A stretch of DNA of 64,000 bases from Phenylobacterium sp. Its GTDB lineage: Bacteria; Pseudomonadota; Alphaproteobacteria; Caulobacterales; Caulobacteraceae. A program made the translations under genes and the position numbers. The stretch is taken from NCBI RefSeq assembly GCF_004299445.1, contig NZ_SCTC01000003.1, positions 1 to 64,000 on the forward strand. The letters run 5' to 3'. The notes beneath the pieces were generated by a model. It ran no database searches, was not told where the DNA came from, and saw nothing but the letters and a program-made list of their open reading frames with translations. Of this stretch, positions 42,095 to 51,393 are shown piece after piece (position 1 is the stretch's first letter; every line of letters starts with the position of its first letter).

Positions 42095-43541
42095 GGACCA
42101 GCTCCAGCGCCTGGGAGGTCTCGACCACGTCGTCGAAGGGGTGGGTCACCCCGGCGATGGTCTGGCCCTGCTCGTGGCCCTTGCCGGCCACCACCAGGAC
42201 ATCGCCGTCCTGCAGCATCGCCGCCGCCGCGCGGATCGCCTCGCGCCGGTCGCCGATCTCCTTCGCACCTTTCGCGCCGGCCAGCACCTCGGCGCGGATG
42301 GTCGCCGGGACCTCCGATCGCGGATTGTCGTCGGTGACGATGGCGACGTCGGCCAGGGCCGCGGCCACCTGGCCCATCAGGGGGCGCTTGGTCTTGTCGC
42401 GGTCGCCGCCGGCGCCGAACACCACGATCAGCCGGCCGCGCACGTGCGGGCGCAGCGCGCGCAGCACGGTCTCAAGTCCGTCGGGCGTGTGAGCGTAGTC
42501 GACATAGGCCTCGCCGCCCCGCGGGCCCGCGCCCACGCGTTGGAGCCGGCCGGGCGCGCCGATCAGCTTTTCGAGGCCGCCGAAGGTCTGCTCCCACGAC
42601 AGTCCCGCCGCCCGGCAGAGCCCCGCCGCCACCAGGGCGTTCGAGGCCTGGAACCCGCCCGCCAGCGGCAGGCGCACGTCGAATAGGTAGCCGTCGGCGC
42701 GCACCTTGAGGCGTTGGCCGTCCGGCAGCAGCGTGCGCTCCACCATCTTCAGCGCCTGGCCGCCCTCGCCCACGCTCATCACCCGCTGGCCCGAGACCAC
42801 AGAGGCCGCCGCGAAGAACGGGAAGGCGTCGGAATCGGCGTTCAGCACGGCGGTCGCGCCCCGCGGCATCAGCTGTTCGAACAGGCGCAGCTTGGCCTTC
42901 AGGTAGGCGTCCATGGTGATGTGATAGTCGAGGTGGTCCTGGGTCAGGTTCAGGAACCCCGACGCCGCCAGCCGCACGCCGTCCAGCCGGCGTTGGTCGA
43001 TCCCGTGGCTCGAGGCTTCCATGGCGAAGTGCGTCACGCCCTGCTCGGCCACCTGGGCCAGCAGCTGGGCCACGTCGCCGGCGTCGGGCGTCGTCAGGCC
43101 CGGCGGCGTCACCTGGACATCCTCGCCCTTCGGCTTCGAGATGGTCACGCCCAGGGTGCCCATGCTGGCCGACATGTGGCCGGCGTTGCTGAACACCTGT
43201 CGGCAGAAGTTGGCGACCGAGGTCTTGCCGTTGGTGCCGGTGACCGCCACGCAGGTCTGCGGCTGCCTGCCCCAGAAGTTGGCCGAAGCCAGCGCGTAGC
43301 CCCGCCGCGGGTCGCGACAGACGATCGTCGGAACCGAAAGCCCCAGGTCCTGGTCGGCGATGATCGCCGCGGCGCCGGCCTCGATCGCCTTCTGAGCAAA
43401 CGTCGCGCCGTCCACCTTCGCGCCCGGCAGGGCGGCGAACAGGAAGCCCGGCTGGACCTTGCGGCTGTCGGCGGTCACGCCCGTGATCTCGGGATCGCTG
43501 CCCAGGTCGCGCTTCACCAGTTTGGTCAGACGAACGCTCAT
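42087..43541 (-). CDS. murE: UDP-MurNAc-tripeptide synthetase MurE (meso-DAP adding)
   Basis: Adds meso-diaminopimelate to UDP-MurNAc-L-Ala-D-Glu. 484 residues: TADSRKVQPGFLFAALPG, P-loop VAVTGTNGKTSVANF, GLTTPDAGDVA, MEASSHGIDQRRLDG, YAHTPDGLETVL, and the DNPRSE motif that marks diaminopimelate rather than lysine specificity. The start at 43541 overlaps the ftsI stop by four bases (ATGA). Confidence 0.97.
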   Translation of the reverse strand: MSVRLTKLVKRDLGSDPEITGVTADSRKVQPGFLFAALPGAKVDGATFAQKAIEAGAAAIIADQDLGLSVPTIVCRDPRRGYALASANFWGRQPQTCVAVTGTNGKTSVANFCRQVFSNAGHMSASMGTLGVTISKPKGEDVQVTPPGLTTPDAGDVAQLLAQVAEQGVTHFAMEASSHGIDQRRLDGVRLAASGFLNLTQDHLDYHITMDAYLKAKLRLFEQLMPRGATAVLNADSDAFPFFAAASVVSGQRVMSVGEGGQALKMVERTLLPDGQRLKVRADGYLFDVRLPLAGGFQASNALVAAGLCRAAGLSWEQTFGGLEKLIGAPGRLQRVGAGPRGGEAYVDYAHTPDGLETVLRALRPHVRGRLIVVFGAGGDRDKTKRPLMGQVAAALADVAIVTDDNPRSEVPATIRAEVLAGAKGAKEIGDRREAIRAAAAMLQDGDVLVVAGKGHEQGQTIAGVTHPFDDVVETSQALELVHG

Positions 43542-45292
43542 CGGCCGTCGCCCACGTCTTCCGGTTTCGGCGGCTCGACCGGGATCGCCTGGCCGACGTC
43601 GTTGCGGCGCTGCACGCCCAGGAACGGGGCGATACGCTCGATCACCCGGCCCGCGGCCGGCGCGGCCACCCAGCCGCCCGTGGAGTAGCCGGCGCTGTTC
43701 GCCGAGGCGTGAGGCTCGTCCAGCAGAACCAGCACGAAGTAGCGCTTGGCGTTCACGTCGCCCGTGGTCGGGAACACCGCGGCGAACGATGAGACCTGCT
43801 TGTCGTGGTTGTAGTTGCGGATCGCCGGGTCGTACTTCTCGCCGGTGCCGGTCTTGCCGCCCACAGACAGGCCCGTGATGTTGGCCGAGGTGCCGCTGCC
43901 GCCCGTCACGTTGGCGCGCATGATCGACAGCATCTGCAGCGAGGTCTTCTCGGACATGACCCGAGTACCCTCGACCTTGGCGCCGGGTTCCAGCTTGCGG
44001 ATGGTCAGCGGGATCAACTTGCCGCCATTCAGCACCGCGCCATAAGCCCGCGCCAGGGCCAGCGGGGTCACGTTGATGCCGTGCCCGAACGAGGTGGAGG
44101 CCACCGCGTCCTCGTTCCACACCTTGGGCGTCAGCGGCCGGGCGTTCTCGATCAGCTCCACCTTGGCCGAACGGGTCAGGCCCAGGCCGTCGAAGTACTT
44201 GCCCATCCGCTCGGGACCGATACCGACGGCCAGCTTGGCGGTGCCGATGTTCGACGAATGCTGGAACACCTCGACCAGCGTCAGCACCTTCCGGGCCGCG
44301 TGGTAGTCGTGGATGGTCCGGTAGCCCAACTTGAACGGCTGGGTGGCGTCGAAGGTGGTCTCGGGGTTGGCGACGCCGGTGTCGAGGCCGATGGCGACCG
44401 TGAAGCCTTTGAAGGTCGACCCCATCTCGTAGACGGTGGCCGCGGCGCGGTTGGTCTGGGCGTAGACGCCCGCCTTGCCCGGCTTGTTCGGATCGAATAC
44501 CGGCCAGCTGGACAGCCCCAGGATCTCGCCGGTGTGCACGTCGGTCACCAGCGCCACGGCGCCCTTGGGCTTGAACTCGCTGACGGCCTTCCAGAGCTCG
44601 TCCTCCAGCGCCCCCTGGACGCGCAGGTCGATCGACAGCGGCACCGACTGGCCGCTGCGGGCCAGACTGCGGATGTCCTCGTTGAACGCAGCCTCGGCGC
44701 CCGACAGGCCCTCGCCGCCGGCGTCCGAGAATCCGATGATGTGCGCCGCCGAGGGGCCCAGCGGATAGACGCGCCGCTGCTCGGGCTCGAACGTCACGCC
44801 GGGCAGGCCCAGGTCGTGGACGCGGTTGCGCTCCTGCGGGGTCATGGCGCCCAGCACGAAGATCCGGCGATTGCCGCGCAGCGCGCGCTCCAGCCGCTCG
44901 GGCTCCAGGTTCGGCAGCGCGGCCAGCAGGCTGCGGCGGGTCTCGGCCTGGTCCCAGATCTCGCGCGGGTCGATGTAGAGGCCATAGTGCAGCAGGTCGG
45001 CCGCCAGCAGCATGCCGTTGCGGTCGACCAGGTCGGCCCGCGATGCGCCGATGTAGGCGCCCGCGCCGGTGGCCCGCGCGTCCGAGAACAGCGCCGCGCG
45101 CGTGGCGCCGATCGCCAGGGTCATGAAGCCCAGCGAGAACAGCACCATCACAAAGAAGATGCGCAGACGGGTGTCGTCCTCGACCCGGCCCGAGGCGCGG
45201 GCGCGCTCGAAGGCGTGCTCCAGGCCCCACAGGCGCTCGGTCAGCCAGCGCGGCAGGCCGGTGCGGCCGAAGGCTTGCTGGCCCAGGCTCAT
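43538..45292 (-). CDS. ftsI: Peptidoglycan transpeptidase FtsI (PBP3)
   Basis: Septal class B penicillin-binding protein that cross-links peptidoglycan at division. 584 residues: one membrane segment (RIFFVMVLFSLGFMTLAIGATRAAL, about 44-68), a pedestal domain starting at RADLVDRNGMLLA, then the transpeptidase domain with STFK (active Ser292), SSN (346-348) and KTGTGEK. The start at 45292 overlaps ftsL by four bases. Confidence 0.97.
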   Translation of the reverse strand: MSLGQQAFGRTGLPRWLTERLWGLEHAFERARASGRVEDDTRLRIFFVMVLFSLGFMTLAIGATRAALFSDARATGAGAYIGASRADLVDRNGMLLAADLLHYGLYIDPREIWDQAETRRSLLAALPNLEPERLERALRGNRRIFVLGAMTPQERNRVHDLGLPGVTFEPEQRRVYPLGPSAAHIIGFSDAGGEGLSGAEAAFNEDIRSLARSGQSVPLSIDLRVQGALEDELWKAVSEFKPKGAVALVTDVHTGEILGLSSWPVFDPNKPGKAGVYAQTNRAAATVYEMGSTFKGFTVAIGLDTGVANPETTFDATQPFKLGYRTIHDYHAARKVLTLVEVFQHSSNIGTAKLAVGIGPERMGKYFDGLGLTRSAKVELIENARPLTPKVWNEDAVASTSFGHGINVTPLALARAYGAVLNGGKLIPLTIRKLEPGAKVEGTRVMSEKTSLQMLSIMRANVTGGSGTSANITGLSVGGKTGTGEKYDPAIRNYNHDKQVSSFAAVFPTTGDVNAKRYFVLVLLDEPHASANSAGYSTGGWVAAPAAGRVIERIAPFLGVQRRNDVGQAIPVEPPKPEDVGDGR

Positions 45293-45762
45293 CGGCGAAC
45301 CTCGGGCGCGACCGGAGCCGGCTGAGCCTCGGCCACGCGCATGACCGGATAGGCCTCGGGCGGCGGCGGCGGCGGCACGCCCGGAATGGCGTCTGCGCCA
45401 TTGACCATCGCGGCCACGGCCGACGGGGCCTTGGCTTTCTTTGGCGGCCCGGCGCGCGCCACGTCGACGATCTGGTCCACGGTGGCTTCGCGGTGCGCGC
45501 CGACCGTCTCCATCTTGAGGTAGGTCACCGCCAGGCGCTCGATCCGGCCCGGCTGTTCCAGGTGGGCCACCTCGGCCTGCAGAAGGCGGATACGGGCTTT
45601 CTCGGCCTTGATCTGGCGCTCGATTGTCGCGATTTCGGCCCGCTCGCGGCCGGCGATGGTCTTGGCCAGGTAGACCCCCAGAATCACGGCCACCAGCAGG
45701 CCCAGGCCGATCAGGTCGACCAGGCGGAACCCGCGAACCTTCCGCGTGAACAGGCCCATCAT
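45289..45762 (-). CDS. ftsL: Cell division protein FtsL
   Basis: Small bitopic divisome protein of the FtsQ-FtsL-FtsB complex. 157 residues: short basic N-terminus, one membrane segment ([22 protein letters not shown], about 12-33), a coiled coil ([37 protein letters not shown]), then a long Pro-rich tail. Position between rsmH and ftsI supports the assignment, since FtsL sequences are poorly conserved. Starts at 45762 (or ATG 45759), overlapping the rsmH stop. Confidence 0.92.
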   Translation of the reverse strand: MMGLFTRKVRGFRLVDLIGLGLLVAVILGVYLAKTIAGRERAEIATIERQIKAEKARIRLLQAEVAHLEQPGRIERLAVTYLKMETVGAHREATVDQIVDVARAGPPKKAKAPSAVAAMVNGADAIPGVPPPPPPEAYPVMRVAEAQPAPVAPEVRR

Positions 45763-46694
45763 GCCGCATCCCTCCAGACCGGCGCATCGGTGCGCACGGC
45801 CGCCCTCAGCTTCGCCGAGCGGGCGCGGGGATTGGCCTTCGTTTCCGCCTCCGACGGACCCTGGGCGCCGTTGAAGAGAAGTCGGAAGCTGGGATCGGCC
45901 CCCTTCGCCAGCGGAGGCGCATGACGCGATCCCGCCGGCGTCCGGCCCGCCCGCACGCTGAGGAAACTCTTCACGATTCTGTCCTCGAGCGAATGGAACG
46001 TTACGACGCACAGCCGCCCGCCCACCTTCAACGCCCGCTCGGCGGCCACGAGGCCCGCCTCCAGCTCCGAAAGCTCCTCGTTCACCGCGATGCGAAGGCC
46101 CTGAAAGGTCCGCGTTGCCGGGTGGATCTTGGCGCCCCGCCGACCGCCCAGCGACTTCTCGACGAACTCGGCCAGCTCCAACGTCCGGGTGAAGGGCTGC
46201 TCCTCGCGCCGGCGCACGATGGCGCGCGCGATGCGGCGGCTCTCCCGCTCCTCACCATAGACGAAGATGATCCGGGCCAGCTCGGCCGCCTCGGCGGTGT
46301 TCACCAGGTCGGCTGCGGTCGGGCCGTCACCACCCATCCGCATGTCGAGCGGCCCGTCCTGCATGAACGAGAAGCCGCGCTCGGCCTCGTCGATCTGCAT
46401 GGATGACACGCCGAGGTCGAGGGCTACGCCATCGACGCAGCCCTCGCCCAGCACCGCGTCCATTTCCGAGAATCGCGCTTCCACCAGCTGGAAGCGGTCT
46501 TCCGGAAATCCCGCGGCAAAGCGACGGACCGTAGGGTCGCGGTCAAACGCCACGACCTTCGCGCCTGTCGCCAGGATGGCGCGGGAATAGCCCCCCGCGC
46601 CGAAGGTGCCGTCGACGATGGTGTCGCCGGGCTTTGGAGCCAGGTTCTCGATCACCTCGTCGAGCAGAACGGAAACGTGCGGGGATTCGCTCAC
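45759..46694 (-). CDS. rsmH: 16S rRNA (cytosine1402-N4)-methyltransferase RsmH (MraW)
   Basis: SAM-dependent methylation of C1402 in 16S rRNA. 311 residues from GTG 46694: [88 protein letters not shown] and [13 protein letters not shown] are the family signatures. The start codon overlaps the mraZ stop (GTGA). Confidence 0.97.
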   Translation of the reverse strand: MSESPHVSVLLDEVIENLAPKPGDTIVDGTFGAGGYSRAILATGAKVVAFDRDPTVRRFAAGFPEDRFQLVEARFSEMDAVLGEGCVDGVALDLGVSSMQIDEAERGFSFMQDGPLDMRMGGDGPTAADLVNTAEAAELARIIFVYGEERESRRIARAIVRRREEQPFTRTLELAEFVEKSLGGRRGAKIHPATRTFQGLRIAVNEELSELEAGLVAAERALKVGGRLCVVTFHSLEDRIVKSFLSVRAGRTPAGSRHAPPLAKGADPSFRLLFNGAQGPSEAETKANPRARSAKLRAAVRTDAPVWRDAA

Positions 46695-47176
46695 TTTGCG
46701 CCCCCGCCCAGACGTGCGGCGCGTTGCTGCACCCGCATCTCGGCCAGGCCCGCCCGGGCCTTCTCGCGGTCGGCCGCCCGCTGGGCCCGATACGCGTCGC
46801 GCTCCCAGATCTCGAAGCGGTCGCGCAGGCCGACCACGGCCACCCAGTCGGTGATGCCGTACTGTTCGCACAGCGTTTCCGGCAGGGTGATGCGGCCGGC
46901 CGTGTCGAAGCTCAGCTTCTGCATCTCGCCGAAGACGTTGCGCTCGATCGAGTCCCGCAGCTCGTCGCCGAACTCCAGCTCGTCGGCCATCGCGCCATAG
47001 CGGTCGAACAGCTGCTGGCCGCCGCCTTCGATGCAATCGGAACGGATCGAGGGAAAGACGAAGACGCCGTCGGCCATCATCGCGCCTGAGGGACCCGAGA
47101 GCGCGGCGCGGTACTCCTGCGGCACAACGATGCGCCGCTTCGCGTCCAGCTGCTTCTCAAAGGTCGAGAGGAACAT
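46691..47176 (-). CDS. mraZ: Transcriptional regulator / division protein MraZ
   Basis: DNA-binding protein with two AbrB-like SpoVT domains that autoregulates the dcw operon. 161 residues from ATG 47176: [25 protein letters not shown] (first domain) and [26 protein letters not shown] (second). First gene of the dcw cluster. Three TGGG repeats 77-101 bases upstream (47253-47277) are its probable operator. Confidence 0.96.
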   Translation of the reverse strand: MFLSTFEKQLDAKRRIVVPQEYRAALSGPSGAMMADGVFVFPSIRSDCIEGGGQQLFDRYGAMADELEFGDELRDSIERNVFGEMQKLSFDTAGRITLPETLCEQYGITDWVAVVGLRDRFEIWERDAYRAQRAADREKARAGLAEMRVQQRAARLGGGAK

Positions 47177-47252
47177 CCTCGGCCCCAAGCCCCCTCCCTT
47201 CGCCAGCCCCTGAACCCGCGCCCGACCCGCTGTTCGACTGCCGAATTACATT

Positions 47253-47277
47253 TGGGTTAACATGGGACCCAGTGGGT
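47253..47277. promoter_or_regulatory. Probable MraZ operator (three TGGGN repeats)
   Basis: TGGGT (47253-47257), TGGGA (47263-47267) and TGGGT (47273-47277) repeat with exactly 10-base period, the TGGGN-N5 pattern bound by E. coli MraZ. They lie upstream of mraZ, on the strand opposite to the gene. Confidence 0.65.
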
Positions 47278-47349
47278 TTCAATGACACTCACTGACTATT
47301 TCAGCCAATTCAGTGGGACAAACTGCCTCTATGGTTAATCGCCGTCAGT

Positions 47350-47358
47350 TATCCACAG
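47350..47358 (+). promoter_or_regulatory. Consensus DnaA box upstream of mraZ
   Basis: TTATCCACA is a perfect match to the DnaA box. It lies 174 bases upstream of mraZ, directly next to the LexA-type site at 47359-47373. DnaA acts as a transcription factor for several Caulobacter division genes. Confidence 0.55.
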
Positions 47359-47373
47359 AACATACTCAGAACT
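47359..47373 (-). promoter_or_regulatory. LexA-type (SOS) site upstream of the dcw operon
   Basis: GAAC (47359-47362), seven bases, GAAC (47370-47373); read on the operon strand this is a perfect GTTC-N7-GTTC, the alphaproteobacterial LexA site. It lies 183 bases upstream of mraZ. Confidence 0.6.
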
Positions 47374-47394
47374 GTTAGTTAACGCAGAGACGTC

Positions 47395-47618
47395 TTCCTT
47401 TCCCACGCAGTGGGAGAGGGGGACCGCACGCCGAGGTCGGCGCATGCCGGCCGTAGAGCGGGTGGTGGAGAGGGCGAGCCTCAAGCGTTGCGCTTGGTTC
47501 TGATCTGCTGAGCCATTCGGGCGAACGATCCGCACCGCCGGCCGCACGCCCTCTCCACCAATCGCTCTTCGCTGCGCTCGGCGATTGGTCCCCCTCTCCC
47601 ACTGCGTGGGAAAGGAAG
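47395..47618. repeat. Long palindromic element, inverted dimer (family A)
   Basis: The ends CTTCCTTTCCCAC (47395-47407) and GTGGGAAAGGAAG (47606-47618) are perfect inverted repeats, with further inverted GC-rich segments inside (GGGAGAGGGGGACC near the left, GGTCCCCCTCTCCC near the right). The interior is about 180 bp without a supported gene. It separates rnpB from the dcw promoter region. Confidence 0.8.
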
Positions 47619-47635
47619 AACACTGGGAAAGAAAA

Positions 47636-48014
<379 letters not shown>

Positions 48015-48031
48015 CGCGAGCGCCATACCAC

Positions 48032-48056
48032 TTCCCTCCCCATCAAGGGAGCGAAA
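48032..48056. repeat. Palindromic repeat, family B
   Basis: CTTCCCTCCC and GGGAGCGAAA are near-perfect inverted arms. It overlaps the 3' end of the amidase gene and encodes its terminal SLP and stop, and lies 18 bases before the rnpB 5' end. Confidence 0.75.
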
Positions 48057-48765
48057 CCCGCAACAGCGCGATCAGCCGCGCCCGGGTCTCGCCGTCGGCG
48101 ACGCCGTCTACCTTGTCGGGCCGCCAGTGCCGCTGGAAGGCGCGCACCACGGCGGTCGTGTCGGCGTCGAATTTGCCTGACGGCGGCAGGTCGTAGCCCA
48201 GGCGCGTGAAGCCGGCCTGCAGCGCGAACACCGCCGCCCCCTCCTCGCCCTCGCCGATCGGATCTCCGGGGGCCGCCGGCCATTCGGCCCACAGGCCGTG
48301 GCCCGCTTCCGACAGCCGCTTCCAGGGGAACAGCTCGCCGGGGTCGTCCTTTCTCGCAGGAGCCACATCGGAGTGCCCCACGATGTCGCGATCCTCGATG
48401 GCCCAGCGCGTGCGGATGTCCGTGATCAGATCCGTCACCGCCACGATCTGCGCCTCGGGGAACGGGCGATAGCCCCACTCGTGGCCCGGATTGACGATCT
48501 CGATGCCGATGGAGTCGCCGTTGACGTTGCGCCGGCCCCGCCAGAACGAGACGCCCGCGTGCCACGCCCGCCGCTCCTCGGGCACCAGGCGGAAGATGCG
48601 ACCGTCCTCCTCGACCACATAGTGCGCGCTGACCTTGGCCGCCGGGTCGCGCAGGCGATCGATCGCCTCCTGCCCGGTCTGCATGCCGGTGTAGTGCAGC
48701 ACCAGAATGCTGGGCGGGACCGTGCGCGGGTCGAAATTGGGCGACGGGGCCTCGATCACATTCAT
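48043..48765 (-). CDS. N-acetylmuramoyl-L-alanine amidase, AmpD-like, with peptidoglycan-binding domain
   Basis: Zinc amidase that cuts the MurNAc-L-Ala bond, in cell-wall turnover or recycling. 240 residues with no signal peptide. Amidase_2 domain: VLHYTGMQTG (first His ligand), WHAGVSFWRGR, NVNGDSIGIEIVNPG, and VGHSDVAPARKDDPGELFPW (last His and catalytic Lys/Asp region). A C-terminal PG_binding_1 domain (about 175-235, GKFDADTTAVVRAFQRHW) follows. The start overlaps the upstream transporter stop (ATGA). The last codons lie in a family B palindrome. Confidence 0.93.
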   Translation of the reverse strand: MNVIEAPSPNFDPRTVPPSILVLHYTGMQTGQEAIDRLRDPAAKVSAHYVVEEDGRIFRLVPEERRAWHAGVSFWRGRRNVNGDSIGIEIVNPGHEWGYRPFPEAQIVAVTDLITDIRTRWAIEDRDIVGHSDVAPARKDDPGELFPWKRLSEAGHGLWAEWPAAPGDPIGEGEEGAAVFALQAGFTRLGYDLPPSGKFDADTTAVVRAFQRHWRPDKVDGVADGETRARLIALLRVSLP

Positions 48766-49655
48766 TCGGCGCGGTTCCGCATGGCCAGCAACATGGACAT
48801 CACCTGACTTCCCCGCAGCGCGATGATCAGGACGCCAGCCAGCGCCAGCGCGCTGCCGATGATGAGGCGCGGCCCGAGCGGGTCGCCCAGCACCACCACG
48901 CCCAGGACGATTGTGGCCAGCGGCGTCACCAGGATCAACGCCGAGATCAGGTTGGCCTCGTACTTCTGCAGCATGGTCACGTAGACCGTGTGCGCCACCA
49001 GCGACACGATCAGCGCCGAGAAGGCCAGCGCGGCCCAGAAGCGCCAGCCCGCCGCCACCGCCGTGTCCAGCGCATGCGGCTCCAGCCACAGCGACAGGGC
49101 GGCCATGGGGAACAGCGACGAGACGCCCACCCAGGCCTGGAAGGCGATCGGGCGGATGCCCTCGATCTGCTTGGTCATGACGGTGCCGGCGGCCGACAGC
49201 ACCGTCGAGGCGGCGATCAGCAGCAACCCGTTCGACAGGGTCAGCCCGTGCGGGTTCCACATCACCGTCAGCACGCCCGCGAACGTCAGCGCGATCCCCA
49301 GGCCGCGGCGCCAGCGCACCCGCTCGCCCAGGAACAGCATCGACAGGATCAGCGTCGCCGGCATGCCCATCTGCAGCACCACCGCCGCCGACGACGGCGT
49401 GGCGTCCCGCAGGCCCACGAACATCAGGCCAAAGCTGCCCGCCCCCATCAGGAAGGCGGTGACGATCAGCTTCCACAACGGCTTGGGCGCCGGAAGCAGG
49501 AACGGGAACAGACACGCCGCCACGATCAGGAACCGCCCGGCCGCGTAGAACAGCGGCGGCACGTCCAGGATGCTCACCACATACTTCGAGATGATGTTGT
49601 TCACCGCCCAGATCAGGCACATGGCCATGAGCAGGGCAAAGTCGCGGACGGCCAT
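48762..49655 (-). CDS. EamA-family (DMT superfamily) transporter
   Basis: 297 residues with ten predicted membrane segments arranged as two EamA repeats. Motifs such as LIWAVNNIISKY at the N-terminus, LGERVRWRRGLGIALTFAGVLTV closing repeat one and LGDPLGPRLIIGSALALAGVLII closing repeat two are typical. Likely an inner-membrane metabolite exporter; substrate unknown. Overlaps the amidase start by four bases, so the two form an operon. Confidence 0.9.
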   Translation of the reverse strand: MAVRDFALLMAMCLIWAVNNIISKYVVSILDVPPLFYAAGRFLIVAACLFPFLLPAPKPLWKLIVTAFLMGAGSFGLMFVGLRDATPSSAAVVLQMGMPATLILSMLFLGERVRWRRGLGIALTFAGVLTVMWNPHGLTLSNGLLLIAASTVLSAAGTVMTKQIEGIRPIAFQAWVGVSSLFPMAALSLWLEPHALDTAVAAGWRFWAALAFSALIVSLVAHTVYVTMLQKYEANLISALILVTPLATIVLGVVVLGDPLGPRLIIGSALALAGVLIIALRGSQVMSMLLAMRNRAE

Positions 49656-49736
49656 TCGCCCGACCTAGGACGCGTCAGGCAAAAGTGGAAGCCGCTTTCG
49701 GCGCCCGACGCGCCCTCTGACCCAATCCTTGCTTCG

Positions 49737-50636
49737 TCACGCTTTGAAGAAGGTCTCCAGGTCGCGGTTCAGCTGTCGCATGTGGGTCACGAACAGGCCG
49801 TGGGGGGCGCCGGGATAGACTTTCAGCTCCGAGCCCCGAATTCCCGCCGCCAGCCTCTGTCCGGTGATCGCGAGCGGGGCCGAAGCGTCCTTGTCGCCGT
49901 GAACGATCAGGGTCGGGCGGTCGATCTTCGGCAGGTCGGGCCGCAGATCCTTGCCGATCAACGCCTTGAACGCGGCGATCGCCACCGGAACCGGCGTCTC
50001 CAGCAGTTGCTCGGTCAGCCAGGCCTTCATCGCAGGCGAGGTTTCGGGCGTGAAGAAGGGCGCCTGATTGTCCATGACCCACTTGGGGAAGTCGCTGGCG
50101 TACTGCCCGAGCGTGTTCTGGTGAAAGGCCATCGGCGCCCCGTACGGATTGTCGGGCGTCTGGACGATGTAGGGCGCGACTGTCGCGACCAAGGCCGCCT
50201 TCTTCACCTTCGCCGTCCCGTGCCGGCCGATGTAGCGCGCCACCTCGGCGCCGCCCATCGAGTGGCCGACGAGGATGGCGTCCTTCAGGTCTAGGGTGTC
50301 GATCACCGCGGCCAGGTCGTCGGCCAGGGTGTCCATCTCATAGCCCTTGCCCGGAACGTCCGAGCGGCCGTGGCCGCGCCGGTCGAAGGCGATGCAGCGG
50401 AAACCGCGCTCGGACAGGTCGGCCACTTGGTAGGCCCACATCTCGCTCGACAGGGCCCAGCTGGAGACGAACACCACCGGTTGGCCCTCGCCCCAGTCGC
50501 GGTGGAACAGCCGCACCCCATCCTTGGCCTGAATGACGGTGGCCCCCTTCGGCCGTGCGGCGGCGGGCCCGGCCTGGGCCAACGCAGCCACCGACCCGGC
50601 GGCCAGGCCCGAGGTGAGAATGTCGCGACGGTTCAT
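49737..50636 (-). CDS. Tat-exported alpha/beta hydrolase (haloperoxidase-like)
   Basis: 299 residues. The N-terminus NRRDILTSGLAAGSVAALAQAGPAAA has a twin Arg and hydrophobic core, suggesting Tat export. The hydrolase fold shows the HG-type oxyanion segment, the nucleophile elbow GHSMGGAE, an Asp after HGDKDASAP and the catalytic His in GAPHGLFVTH. This pattern is the non-heme chloroperoxidase/arylesterase subgroup. The start at 50636 has GGGAG eight bases upstream. Confidence 0.9.
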   Translation of the reverse strand: MNRRDILTSGLAAGSVAALAQAGPAAARPKGATVIQAKDGVRLFHRDWGEGQPVVFVSSWALSSEMWAYQVADLSERGFRCIAFDRRGHGRSDVPGKGYEMDTLADDLAAVIDTLDLKDAILVGHSMGGAEVARYIGRHGTAKVKKAALVATVAPYIVQTPDNPYGAPMAFHQNTLGQYASDFPKWVMDNQAPFFTPETSPAMKAWLTEQLLETPVPVAIAAFKALIGKDLRPDLPKIDRPTLIVHGDKDASAPLAITGQRLAAGIRGSELKVYPGAPHGLFVTHMRQLNRDLETFFKA

Positions 50637-50721
50637 CAGGTGGCTCCCTTGCTGGGAGGAGATGACCGCAGACCCACCGGCCGGTCGATTACGCGCCGGG
50701 TAAAGGGAGCAGCGCGACATC

Positions 50722-50750
50722 CTTCCTTTCCCGCGAAGTGGGAGAGGAAG
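50722..50750. repeat. Palindromic repeat, family A half-element
   Basis: CTTCCTTTCCC and GGGAGAGGAAG form an imperfect hairpin around GCGAAGT, between the DUF3052-like gene stop and the hydrolase start. Likely terminator of the DUF3052-like gene. Confidence 0.65.
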
Positions 50751-50751
50751 A

Positions 50752-51345
50752 TCAGGTCTTGCGCCGCGTGAACCGCAGCGCCGTCAGGGTGTCGGAGAAC
50801 CCGACTACCTTGTTGTCCACCAGGCCGAAGGACTTGGCCGCCGCCATCACCTCCACGTCCTTCACCTTGGCGGACTTGCCCTTGCGCGAGACCACCCACA
50901 GCGCGCCCTTGTCGGCCAGGGTGGGGACGAGGTCGCCGATCCGCGCCAGCTCGGCGGCGCTGTCGGCGGCGTAGAACAGGATGTCGAGGGCCTCTAGGTC
51001 GTTGACCAGCGTCGCGCCGCGGCCGGCGAGTTCGCCGGCGATGGCGTCGTCGGCGACGCCCAGGACCGCCACGCGCATGCCCGCCTTCACGCCCAGCTTG
51101 TCGAGGCGGCCCTTGGGATTGTTGATCGCCTCGGCCCAGCGCGGCGCCTGGACCTCGCCAAGCGCGAACCTGCTGCCGTCGGCCAGCACCAGGTCCCCGC
51201 CCTCGGACCGCACGCCCTTCAGCGCCGCGGCGTCCCAGACCCTGCGCTGGGCGCCGCGGAACAGCAGCTTCGGCGCCTCGTACTGCAGGCGGCCCTCGTC
51301 GGCCCCTTCGGCGAACCGCGCCGCCACATGTGCGTCCTTGCCCAT
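50752..51345 (-). CDS. DUF3052-like protein with extra N-terminal domain
   Basis: 197 residues. The C-terminal part (RLDKLGVKAGMRVAVLGV ... DILFYAADSAAELARIGDLVPTLADKGALWVVSRKGKSAKVKDVEVMAAAKSFGLVDNKVVGFSDTLTALRFTRRK) has the DUF3052 pattern. The N-terminal part (residues 1-75, KDAHVAARFAEGADEGRLQYEAPKLLF) is a small beta-rich module of unknown role. ATG 51345 (MGKDAHV) is chosen; GTG 51363 is an alternative, and neither has a clear ribosome site. Confidence 0.75.
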   Translation of the reverse strand: MGKDAHVAARFAEGADEGRLQYEAPKLLFRGAQRRVWDAAALKGVRSEGGDLVLADGSRFALGEVQAPRWAEAINNPKGRLDKLGVKAGMRVAVLGVADDAIAGELAGRGATLVNDLEALDILFYAADSAAELARIGDLVPTLADKGALWVVSRKGKSAKVKDVEVMAAAKSFGLVDNKVVGFSDTLTALRFTRRKT

Positions 51346-51393
51346 GGCGAAGGTGTCGCCCACGAAGGTCGTTCGGACAACCCGAAGCGCTCC

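Noticed and set aside
42087..45401. 1104-codon frame that would fuse murE to an upstream protein
   Set aside because: The N-terminal 600 codons are the wrong frame of ftsI; MurE starts at 43541, with an ATGA overlap with the ftsI stop.
47395..47618. A small RNA or gene inside the long family A element before rnpB
   Set aside because: No promoter, conserved fold or plausible reading frame could be recognised; the structure is explained by the inverted repeats.
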